Shown piece by piece: positions 1 through 9,425 of a stretch of 64,000 nt of DNA. Numbering within the stretch: the stretch's first letter is position 1; the number at the start of each line of letters is the position of its first letter. The DNA comes from Buddleja alternifolia (Eukaryota > Streptophyta > Magnoliopsida > Lamiales > Scrophulariaceae), in the NCBI GenBank assembly GCA_019426215.1, contig CM033394.1, forward strand, positions 42,344,423 through 42,408,422, given 5' to 3'. A program made the position numbers and the translations under genes. The notes under the pieces were generated by a model that made no database searches, was not told where the DNA came from, and saw only the letters and a list, made by a program, of their open reading frames with translations.

Positions 1-735
1 CCCCGCCCCTGGGAGCTCATAGATATAGCCTGCGACATGTGAGTTCAAACTTCAATGCTCAATTCAAAAGTAAAGCTATGAAGGAACTGTGTTATGCGGC
101 GGGCATGGCACATAACGTCCAAAAGTTTGACCAAGCAATGGAACTCATTGGTAATAAAAATCCGGTTGCGTTGAAAATTTGAAAGCTATCCCATAAGAAA
201 AGTGGACACTGGCATATGATGGAGGGATGCGCGAAGACATTATAACGACCAACATGGGATAAAGCTTTAACAATCTGTTGAAAGGTACGAGACAACTTCC
301 ACCCGCATCAATTGTGGAGTGCACATTTCATCGTATTGTCGAATATTTTGCTGATTGAGTGCGAATGAGTTTGTCAATGAGGGCACAACCTTTCACGACA
401 TATGCACTTAAAATGTTTAATGAGTGGGCCAAAAAATCTCAAAATCACAAGGCGGATGTTTATTCTTGGTTGCATTACACGGGTGCCGTTAAAATGCCCC
501 GACAGAAAGGGTCCGGTAATCATCATTAAGCGGTCGACATCAAAGCTAAATATTGCTCTTGTGGAAAATGGAGTCTTCATTGAATTTCGTGCTCACATGC
601 AATGAAATTATGTACAGAAATAGGGCTTAGGCCGACTGAGCATGTTGAAAAATATTACCTGAGCTCCGAATATTTGAAACATATCAAGGGAGATTCTATC
701 CATTGCTTGAATCATATTATTGGGATACACCCAAT

Positions 736-1532
736 TAGGGGTATAAACGAGCCGAGCTCAAGCCGAGCCTGGCGATTTTGCTAGACTCGAGCTCGAGCTC
801 GAGATTCCGGAACTTGAGCTCGAGGGTTAAAAAATAAGCTTGAGCTCGAGCTCGTCGAGCTTGAGATTCCGGAGCTCGAGCTCGAGGGTTAAAAAATGAG
901 CTCGATTCCAGCAAGCTTGCTGCAACAAAGCTTGAAGCAAATCTATAGAGCACTTCACTCCATAGATCCACTACCCCCAAAATTGCTTGCAAAGGAAAAA
1001 GAGGCGTATACCAGAGAGAACTCAGAAGGTGGAGGTAGAGGCTAAGCACGGCGGTGATGTGCGGGCTGGGTCGTGGTGGTTCATGGCGGCGCGAGCTGGT
1101 TAGGGCTTGAGGAGAAGAACGATTTCAGGCGGAGTAACGGAGGTTTTTCACCGATAAAGAATGACTTCAAGCGGCGGAAGTGATTTTCCGAGGGTGAAGG
1201 CCAATTAGGCAGCGGAGAAGTGGTGGTCGTGGTCTAGGATTTTCAATTTTCTTCACCTCTGTTTCAAGCTATTGCTATGTTGACTGTTGAGTGGGACTGT
1301 GGGAGAGAAGAAGTGATTGTAGTGGTTGAAAATTTAAGTTATAAATTATAATTAGTATTTCTACTAAATTATTAATATAATATATAATTAATATTATAAT
1401 ATATATATATATATATATAAAAGAGAAGCTCGCGAGCCGGCTCGTGAGCTTTTTTCAGAGAGGAATAGGCTCGAGCTCTTTCGAGCCGAGCTGGCTAAGC
1501 TCGCGAGCCGGCTCGGCTCAAGTTACATCCTA
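736..1532. mobile_element. Non-autonomous hAT-type element inside the MULE transposase
   Basis: The insert starts TAGGGGTATAAACGAGCC and ends GGCTCAAGTTACATCCTA. The two ends are imperfect inverted repeats (TAGG, then GAGCCGAGC about 13 bases in, on both strands). It is flanked by CACCCAAT (728-735) and CTCCCAAT (1533-1540), an 8-bp target duplication with one mismatch, as expected for hAT. Removing it joins two halves of the MULE reading frame. Both ends are crowded with GAGCTCGAGC-type motifs, and there is an (AT)n run near 1398-1419. I see no transposase remains. The same TAGGGGTGTA-type terminus occurs in the element at 61742-62647. Confidence 0.8.
1398..1419. repeat. (AT)n microsatellite
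   Basis: Uninterrupted AT dinucleotide run inside the hAT element; probably length-polymorphic. Confidence 0.85.
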
Positions 1533-1648
1533 CTCCCAATTTTGAGTTGGTCCATGACCCTAATCTGAGGAAGGCGCCTATTGTGGGCCGGCAACGGAGC
1601 ACTCGGATTTCCAATGAGATGGATTGGCACGACTTAGACTCAGACTAG

Positions 1649-2545
1649 TATTTGGCCTATTTCTGTGCGTTTTTTGGCTACGAGCTGAACATAAAACTTG
1701 TAGGTGATGTTATGAAATTTTTGAAACCATAAGATTTGGCTCATTTCGATGCCGAGCGAAGAAATATGGCCACGCAAACGTGACCCACCTGTGCTGATGT
1801 GTGTAAAAAAATATTTTTTTTCCATTTTCTGGCTCGTATTTGGCCTCTTTCTGTGCGGTTTTTGGCTACGAGCTGAACATAAAACTTGTAGGTGATGTTA
1901 TGAACTTTGTGAAACCATAAGATTTGACTCATTTTGATGCCCGAGCGAAGAAATATGGCCACGCAAACGTGCCCCGCCTGTGCTGATTTGTGTAAAAAAA
2001 TATTTTTTTTCCATTTTCTGGCTCGTATTTGGCCTGTTTCTGTGCGTTTTTTGGCTTCGTACTGAACATAAAACTTGTAGGTGATGTTATGAACTTTGTG
2101 AAACCATAAGATTTGGCTCATTTTGATGCCCGAGCAAAGAAATATGGCCATGCAAACGTGCCCCGCCTGTGCTGATTTGTGTACAAAAACATTTTTTTTC
2201 CCATTTTCTGGCTCATATTTGGCCTGTTTGTGTGCGTTTTTTGGCTACACGCTGAACATAATAATTGTAGGTGATATTATGAAATTTGTGAAACCATAAG
2301 ATTTGGCTCATTTCGATGCCCGAGCGAAGAACTATGGCCACACAAACGTGCCCCACCTGTGCTGATTTGTGTAAAAAAAACATTTTTTTCCCCATTTTCT
2401 GGCTCGTATTTGGCCTATTTCTGTGTGTTTTTTGGCTACGAGCTGAACATAAAACTTGTAGGGGATATTATAAAATTTTTGAAACCATATGATTTGGCTC
2501 ATTTCGATACCCGAGCGAAGAAATATGGCCACGCAAACGTGCCCC
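1649..2545. repeat. Tandem array, ~189-bp unit, about 4.7 copies
   Basis: Units begin with TATTTGGCC at 1649, 1837, 2026, 2216 and 2407, a spacing of 188-191 bp. The last unit is truncated near 2545. Each contains GGCTACGAGCTGAACATAAA, then a block ending CATAAGATTTGGCTC, then AAATATGGCCACGCAAACGTG and a T-rich stretch. The array begins directly after the MULE transposase stop codon. The reverse strand is open over most units, which gives repetitive non-coding ORFs. It is probably a minisatellite belonging to the MULE, such as a 3' or subterminal repeat; that assignment is inferred from position. Confidence 0.9.
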
Positions 2546-2813
2546 TTTTGAGGCAAATATAAAATAATAAACATTTTAATTTGAATTTTCTGGCTCAGAT
2601 TGAAAAACTAATTATTCAAAAACTATTTATGGCTCAGAATGAAAAACTATTTATGAAAATTAGTCAAAAATAAAAAATAATTCATTGAAATAACTAGATT
2701 CCTGTCAATGTTCGTATTAATTTCGTAATTTTTTGGCTTCAAATAGAACATTTGTGTCATCGATTCGATCCTATTATATTATTAACACCACAAAAAAATA
2801 TAAATACACAAAA

Positions 2814-5183
2814 CTATCTATGTGGCCGATAACCACGATATCCTCCCATCCCACAATCTAGGGACTGCCTCGTCCTCGTACACCTTCTATTATTTGCTTC
2901 TTCCTCAACATCATTGTACTGAACTGGTGATACATTAAATTGTGCAGGAGGCAGAGTTGGAATTCTATGATGTTGAGGTGCATCACTCCATTGGTCTATG
3001 TCAAGATTAGAAAAATTCCATGTAGGCATACTGTAACCTTGTCCTTGAACATGCTGTAGTGGTTGGGGCACTGTGGGAATGTAAACGTCGTTAGGGTTGG
3101 GACGAGGTTGAGCCGAGCTCGATCCTCCGGCATCGAAGTGACCATGATAAGCCGAGCTCGATCCTCCGGCATTGAAGTGACCATGAAAAGCCAAGCTCGA
3201 TCCTCCGACATCGTAGTGACCATGATAAGCCGAGCTCGATCCTCCAGCATCGATCAAAGTGACCATGATAGGACCCGGATGTTCCTCCTCTACAGATTCA
3301 TCGATGGCTACATTGCCAGTACATGCGACCATATCTCGGATGTTCCTCGTTCTAGATCGCAGTTCCCTAATTACCGTGGGATCACTAGTTTGGGCAATTT
3401 GTTCCATTGCAGTTTGCGCCTCTTGAATTTGTTGGTACTGAAAAGATAAATAAGGAATATTATCAACGAAAAAATTATCCTAAATAAATAGCATTAAAAT
3501 AAGAATCAATAGAATACAATACCAAATACTAACCACATCATGCAATAGAGGGGCTGGCCTAGCCAGGTGCCCCGCACCTCTCCTGGTCAATCGGGGTGAA
3601 ATGTAACGACGAGTGATTCAATCATACCACTCTTCGTATCCTTCGTCCATCTGGTCTCCCCCATCCTCAATATAGTATCCAGTCACAGCATACAATTGAC
3701 GATCATTCCACATTGCAATTTCCCCAACGTGTCTAGCTACCCAATTAGTGGTGGACCTGCCCTTTCGGCTGACCCTTCGAACACGTCTAGGTGTGCGTGG
3801 AATAAATTTGCGTATTCCGAACTGTTGAAGAACACGCTCAGGACGATGATAGTCTACGATGGCAAAGAATATCATTGGAACTGATGCTCGCCAAATGTTA
3901 TCATTCAAACATTGAGGTGGCAACTCGGCAACGTCTGCATCATTGAAATTGTATTGTGTCCAAACAAACTGAAACACAAAAAATATTGATTTACACTATA
4001 TTAGTAGGAGATAGATACAACTTCATAATAATTTTAAAAAAAAAATTTCCCGACTCACATGTCCATCTGCCATCTGGTCTAGACCATCTCTAATTGCTCG
4101 GACGTTATGACTGACTGAAGCAATATTTGTAGTAGGTCGATACCACCTTCAAATAACAATCATTGAAAATAATTAAAAAAAATTGAACGTTTCTTAATTA
4201 AACATAATATTCAAATGGTAAATTACCGTGAAGTATAAGGTTTTCAGGCAATGCCATCCACGTCAACTCCCGCCATCTGTCTAGGTACTCCATCAGACCT
4301 TACAATCAAAATCCTACTCCATGCCCATATCTGTTAAAGGAGAAATATATTAATTGAATGGTCATGAATTATTTTATCAAAAATAATAACGTCTAAATAA
4401 TAATTTTTCTCACATGTAACAATGGCATAAAACCTGCAACATCGCTTCCTTCTACTCGGGAACCATTCGACAATTCTCAGTACAAATGAGCCAATACCGC
4501 ACTCCCCCAACTGTATGTGCGTGCGAAGTTTATATCTTCAAACAGACTCAACCACACTACAAGAATAACATCTCATGTAGTGTCGGCACACATCACACTC
4601 CCGAGCAATAAAAGGGCCCAACAACGGGCTACCTGATCAACTACAAATTCTTCAGATTGATCATTTATTTGTTGAGGCTGACTCAAAACATGGGTAACAA
4701 GTTTTCGAACAAGTATTCTATGACCGTGCCTGAAATCTGTTGGCAATAAGTACAAACCTTATTGTCCAAATACATATAAGATGTAATCTTCATCTGCTTC
4801 GAAGTGCCGATATGCAACTACAGCTCTACCATCAACTGGTAGACCATATAAAATTGCAGTATCTTGGAGAGTTATCGTAGCCTCCCCGGTCCTAAAATGA
4901 AATGTGTTCGTCTCTGGGCGCCATTTCTCAATTAGGGCCTTGACAAGGCCCATGTCATTTTTAAACTAAGATAACTGGTATACCCTATAAAACCCCATCT
5001 CATCAAGCTTTACCTTGACGCGGTTATACAAAGGAGATTCATATGCAACTGAAAATATGCAGAGTCAGCTCGCCGAACACGATAAGTGAAGTCTGGATGA
5101 TCAGCAACGACCTCAGATACATGATTGTCCTGATCATACAATACACTCCCATCAACCGGGCCATATACATTACGCTAAACCAT
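2814..5183 (-). pseudogene. Plant mobile domain (MAIN-like) gene of a MULE, multi-exon, decayed
   Basis: Read right to left, the reverse strand gives the typical order of plant mobile domain (aminotransferase-like, MAIN/MAIL-type) proteins: YGPVDGSVL near 5165, then LIEKWRPETNTFHF and GEATITLQDTAILYGLPVDG (4953-4800), a block with VVDQVARCWALLLLG (near 4620), a WYRPTT block near 4140, the WRASVPMIFFAIVDYHRPERVLQQFG exon (3977-3618), and a Gly/Ser/His-rich tail (3407-2814) with four repeats around HGHxDAGGSSSA. AT-rich gaps with splice-like borders separate these blocks. Stops interrupt the frame at about 4970, at 4756-4758 and after the 3618-3977 exon, and one frame change lies near 5045. Such domains are carried by MULEs and Ty3 elements and exist as a few host genes; the function in transposons is unknown. 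It converges on the transposase at 18-1648, so both are probably genes of one MULE. Confidence 0.8.
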
Positions 5184-5190
5184 CTTGCAT

Positions 5191-5685
5191 TTACATATCC
5201 ACAACAATGTTAATTTTCATTCTACGATATAAATTACACTTAATATTTAGTAAATTAAATTGCATCTATTAATTCGAGATTATACCTAAAAAAAGGAATT
5301 TAAATATACTAATTAGAGATTATACCTAAGAGATTACACTTTAGAAATGAAAAAAATAAATAAATTGTTAAAAAATCGAATTTAAACATACTAATTTAAA
5401 CTACTAATCGAATCTACACCTAACTACTCCAAATTAAACCTATTAATTCAAACGTTTAGAAAACTCTTCCATCCAATTCGAAATTAAACCTAACAACTCG
5501 AAAACAAACCATACAATATTCGAAATCAAACCTTTAAATTCAAATTATACCAACTAATTCGAACATTATACCAAACATTTCCAAAAATATAGCAACCAAT
5601 TCAAAATTAAAGCTACTCGAAATTAAGCCCAATAAATCTTAACTTATACCGAATAATTCAAAATTAAACCTAACAACTAGAAATC
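5191..5685. repeat. AT-rich degenerate short tandem repeats, left half
   Basis: From about 5400 the sequence is built from variants of a ~20-bp unit (AATTCGAAATTAAACC, ATTATACCAA). It stops at the Sirevirus insertion (5685) and resumes at 25287. No coding signal. It lies upstream of the plant mobile domain gene, in its likely promoter or 5' intron. Confidence 0.75.
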
Positions 5686-7195
5686 TGTTAGGAATTTCAT
5701 ATTAGATGTTTTGATGATGACAAATAGGACTTTCTGTTAGACTCCGAAAAGTGTAAAAGCTTTCATAGAATGTTATGTATAAGTACCTGAAAGCTTATTT
5801 ATCTTAGGCTTATAGTATTCATCTTTGTAGAATTCCTTAGACTAAGTATGTGACACTAAAACACTTAGGAAAATTCTGGGTGAGTCTACCAAGTGATGAA
5901 GGTGAAGATCAAGCGTCTAAAGCTACAATGGATAAAGATATCTTGAAGCGTCCGTCAAACGCTTTAGGGATTATCCCAGTGCTCAAACTACGAATGGATA
6001 ACTCAGGCCGAATACTCAACATCAAGTGAAATGACGGAATTCTCAGTGAGACTATCAAGACAAGATTGAAGAGTAAGCGTCTGAAATTCAGGATCAGTCC
6101 AAGCGTCCAAAAGGGTTAAACCAACACAACCTACAAAGAACGTAACCTGAAAAAGAATTCAGACCCAAAAACCATCCAAAGACTTAAAAGAATGCATGAA
6201 TCAAACGGACGAATTATTTCCAACGGAAATAAGACAAGATGCATTAAAAGTCGGATAAGTGCTATTAAAATATAAGCACTATAACTTATGGGCAAGCCAT
6301 ATCTTTGACCTAGACTGTCAGATTTATGAAACCAAGACCATGCCTAACCAATTAAATATACCCAAAGTTAGAAATGTCTGAACTCAAGGAATGTTTGGGG
6401 AAACGAGACTCCAACCGAGTCAAACGGACAAAAAACCACCAATACCTTATAAATAGCTCTTTCAACAAACAAGTAACATGATGAAAAAGTGACACACACA
6501 AAAATACCGACCTTGTTGAAAGAAAAGCTTACTAAAAATCATAGCCAAATATCCATATAAGCTTTTCACAAATATTCCAGAGACAGTCACCCATATCTCA
6601 AATCTCTTGTTAAGAAGAACCTATACTACCATTGAGATATCCCCAAGTTGTTTGAACTTTCCAAAAACAAACAAACCCGTGACCAAAACCATCAACACCT
6701 TTCATCTGAGTGAGAAAGCTGGTTGACTTGCAAGCAATATTTTTGTGTAAAAGAAGCTTGTTGAAGTTGATCTCTATTGGAGCTGAAATCTGCGTGACCA
6801 AGGAGTTCCGAGATCAAGAGTAACTTGCACCATTTCTGAGTGAAAGAAGCAAGGGGATAGAAGATCTTTAGTGGAGCTGAAATCTGTGTGACCAAGGAGT
6901 TCCAAGATCATATCCAATCTCCCTCTATCTTGTAGAAGTCTCTGTGTGACTCTTCGATAATCATCATAGTGGAAAAACCTCCCTGATAAAAGGAGAAGAA
7001 GGACGTAGCTGGGATTACATCACCCAGTGAACCTTACAAATATCTTGTGTCATTTACCTCTTTAAGCATTCATTGTTTTACTGCTTTACTATTCATACTG
7101 CATACATTCTGATAAAGTCTTAAAACAACTAAGCAACTACTTTCGATCAGTTAACTGAACGCTAAGCTATAAAATACTTTCGCTGTGCTAACTCT
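5686..7195 (+). repeat. LTR1, 3'-truncated and internally deleted
   Basis: Matches LTR3 (23523-25286) from its first base up to GTGCTAACTCT at 7195, then departs into gag. About 200 bp of the LTR 3' end, plus primer-binding site and leader, are missing. Near 6110 it also lacks ~45 bp present in LTR2 and LTR3, lost between two copies of CAAGCGTC. The TATA box TATAAATA is at 6448-6455. Several reverse-strand ORFs here are not genes. Confidence 0.9.
6448..6455 (+). promoter_or_regulatory. LTR TATA box
   Basis: TATAAATA in LTR1, conserved at 18633-18640 (LTR2) and 24325-24332 (LTR3). Probably the core promoter of the retrotransposon. Confidence 0.6.
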
Positions 7196-7197
7196 TC

Positions 7198-9411
7198 ATG
7201 GCATTTTCTAAAGTCCCCAAGTTGACCGAGTCAAATTATGACTCTTGGAAGGTCAAAGCGTTTACTTATTTGTGTTCATGTGATGATGAAATGTGTGATA
7301 TCATTTCAGATGGGCCAATCAAAATATACAAAGTTATCACCAGAGCGCCCGAAGCCACAGGAGAAACACCTGACGGGTATGTGGAGAAGCCCAAACAAGA
7401 ATGGTCCACCGATGAGCGTCGACGAGCCAATCTGGACAATGTCGGTCGGAATGCATTATACACAGCCATTGGTGACAATGACAACTTATTCAACAAAGTC
7501 AAATCATGCAATACAACTAAAGAAATTTGGGATAAGTTGGCTACTATTTGTGGTGGCTCAGCACAAATAAAGGAAAACAAATTATCAATTGCCAAAGAAA
7601 AATTCAACGGCTTCAAGATGCTACCTAATGAGACGTTAGAGCAATTAGACATGAGGTTTACAGCCCTTGTCACTGAACTAACATCTCTGGGAATGGAGCT
7701 ACAAAATCGAGAAACGGTGGTCAAAATCTTTAGGAGTCTTCCAAGCAGATTCCTGATGAAGACAACTGCAATGAGAGAATCAAACAATCTGGACAGCCTA
7801 ACTCCAGAAGATGCTTTTTCAGAACTCAAAGCATTTGAGTTTGAGCTGAATTCGGCCAGTGATGCAGTAAGTAATCCAGTGATCGAATCTGGAGCGCTAA
7901 TGGCATCAATCAAAGGAAAATCTATCAAAGAAAAAGGTTCGGACATAAGTGAGGAAGAAGAACTGGCGCTTCTAAATAGATTCAGGAAATTCCTGAAATA
8001 TGAAAAGAAGGGAAACAGTCCTAAGCACCCAGGACAAAGTCCATATCAAGCGCTTCCTCAAATACAACCACAATATCAAGCGCCTCACTATCCTGCGTCC
8101 TCCTCCCTAGCGCCAATTCAATATCAAACTCCTTCTCATCAAGATCTCTCAGCGCCTGCAGCGTTAAACCAACGATCCACAAGATTAACAAACGAACAAA
8201 AGATGAAGACCAATCTTTGTTACAACTGCAGGAGACCAGGGCATTTCCAAGTTAATTGCCCATATCCAAATGTGTCTAAACCTACAAAGCAAGATCACAC
8301 GGATAGAAACCAATTCAGGAGCAACCTGAGACAACAAGGCTTGCTAGCAGAATCAGAACCTCTCTATACGCCTGAAGAGGACTTGGAATCATCAGATGAA
8401 AGCAGCGATGATGAACCATCAAAGGACTCAGCATTCATTTATCTCATGGCAAGAGTAAATGAAGCATCTAACGACGTACCATCTGAGGTAACCACTGATC
8501 TGTATCATCCTCTCTCTTATGATGAATTACTTGACAAAGTAAAGGAATATTATACAGATTGTCAAGATGCCACCCAATTATTCCAAAATCACCATCGTAT
8601 TATTTCAGCACTCATAAGTGATAACTTAACGCTCAAAGCAGAGTTGCAAATTCAGCAACAGTGCATTGAGAAAAACCAATCACTCGAGAGTGAAATTACT
8701 CAGATAAAAGGTGATCTTGATATAATAGTCAAAAGAGAAGCTGAAATGATCGCTAAACTTGCCAAATCAGAGCAGCTTATCTCTTCATTATCAAAAGCGT
8801 CTAGAACGCTAGATAATGTGACTAAAGTAACCAGGGCATTTGGTGAAAAGACCGGTCTAGGTTTTGATAAATTCAGTTATAAAGCCAAAGCGTCCAATGT
8901 TACAACAATCAACAAAGGAAAAGGTGTAATCTTTCTTGAAGAAAGTTCAATCAGACAAACGCTGAATGAATCAACAAATACTGGTACAAAAGCTAATGAT
9001 AAAGTCAACATTGACTCGGGCAAAGGAAAGACCAAAGTGAATGTCTCACAAAAGAAAATATATCCAAACGCTCAAAAAGCTAAGGAGATATTTTCTGCCA
9101 GTGAATCAAACGTTAAGCGTCCCGCACCAAAAGTGCATCCTAGGCCAGTACCAAACAGAATCAAACGTCCATATCCAAAACAATCCAGTTCATATTATCA
9201 ACACTATGATAATTGTGAATACGATTATGATTATCACTATAATCAAGGATATTTCTATACATCTAGAAAAGGTATGCAACTCAAAACGAAACCCAAGAAG
9301 GCCAATCTTTCTCCCATAGTGAAGATAAGGCAAATATGGGTTCCGAAAAATCTAATTCACGTCACTAACAAAGAAGGACCCAAAACAAAATGGGTACCTA
9401 AAGGAAATTAG
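7198..9411 (+). CDS. gag: Sirevirus Gag polyprotein
   Basis: A 737-residue intact frame. Residues ~10-230 match the copia-type gag (UBN2-like) region, starting at LTESNYDSWK and including the IWDKLATICGG and ETVVKIFRSLPSRF blocks. The zinc knuckle CYNCRRPGHFQVNC is at ~341-354 (CX2CX4HX4C). An acidic patch follows near 395-410, a coiled-coil-like stretch at ~480-540, and a basic Tyr-rich C-terminus ending KTKWVPKGN. Gag forms the cytoplasmic particle and binds element RNA. The start at 7198 is the first Met, but it sits only 2 bases after the LTR1 break, so the native start and leader may be lost. TAG at 9409-9411 closes the frame 14 bases before the pol frame, which lies in another phase. 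Confidence 0.88.
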   Translation: MAFSKVPKLTESNYDSWKVKAFTYLCSCDDEMCDIISDGPIKIYKVITRAPEATGETPDGYVEKPKQEWSTDERRRANLDNVGRNALYTAIGDNDNLFNKVKSCNTTKEIWDKLATICGGSAQIKENKLSIAKEKFNGFKMLPNETLEQLDMRFTALVTELTSLGMELQNRETVVKIFRSLPSRFLMKTTAMRESNNLDSLTPEDAFSELKAFEFELNSASDAVSNPVIESGALMASIKGKSIKEKGSDISEEEELALLNRFRKFLKYEKKGNSPKHPGQSPYQALPQIQPQYQAPHYPASSSLAPIQYQTPSHQDLSAPAALNQRSTRLTNEQKMKTNLCYNCRRPGHFQVNCPYPNVSKPTKQDHTDRNQFRSNLRQQGLLAESEPLYTPEEDLESSDESSDDEPSKDSAFIYLMARVNEASNDVPSEVTTDLYHPLSYDELLDKVKEYYTDCQDATQLFQNHHRIISALISDNLTLKAELQIQQQCIEKNQSLESEITQIKGDLDIIVKREAEMIAKLAKSEQLISSLSKASRTLDNVTKVTRAFGEKTGLGFDKFSYKAKASNVTTINKGKGVIFLEESSIRQTLNESTNTGTKANDKVNIDSGKGKTKVNVSQKKIYPNAQKAKEIFSASESNVKRPAPKVHPRPVPNRIKRPYPKQSSSYYQHYDNCEYDYDYHYNQGYFYTSRKGMQLKTKPKKANLSPIVKIRQIWVPKNLIHVTNKEGPKTKWVPKGN

Positions 9412-9425
9412 ATCTGCCCTTTTGA

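Larger units (their letters stand above)
18..1648 (+). pseudogene. MULE (MuDR-type) transposase, C-terminal part, decayed
   Basis: The frame beginning at 18 reads like the C-terminal third of a plant Mutator-like transposase, which cuts and pastes its element in the nucleus. Visible family blocks are HRYSLRHVSSNFN at the left edge, a LAYDGG block near 225, a TTNMGxSFNNLLKG block near 245-280, a SWIM-like zinc-finger remnant (KYCSCGKW near 550-570, then a CSHAM-like block near 600), a SSEY..ETYQGRF block near 660-690, and a tail after 1535 (NFELVHDPNLRKAP..RQRSTR..EMDWHDLDSD) ending at TAG 1646-1648. It is broken by several stops (for example near 180), by frame changes (one near 668-672), and by the hAT insertion 736-1532 between the YYWD and NFELVHDP blocks. 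The N-terminal part and left terminus lie outside the window. Seen: the blocks and breaks. Known: their order in MULE transposases. It cannot be functional. Confidence 0.85.

Noticed and set aside
735..1049. 104-residue reverse-strand ORF
   Set aside because: Lies wholly in the hAT element; Leu/Ser-rich product of GAGCTC-type repeats with no family features.
1741..2151. 136-residue repetitive reverse ORF
   Set aside because: A by-product of the 189-bp tandem array; residues repeat with the DNA unit.
1649..2545. CRISPR-like array
   Set aside because: Whole 189-bp units repeat with no repeat-spacer pattern; eukaryotic sequence.
6610..6895. Small reverse ORFs repeated at 18794-19100 and 24487-24772
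   Set aside because: They repeat only because the LTR repeats; antisense to the LTR with no gene features.
7266..7946. 226-residue reverse ORF
   Set aside because: Antisense shadow of gag.
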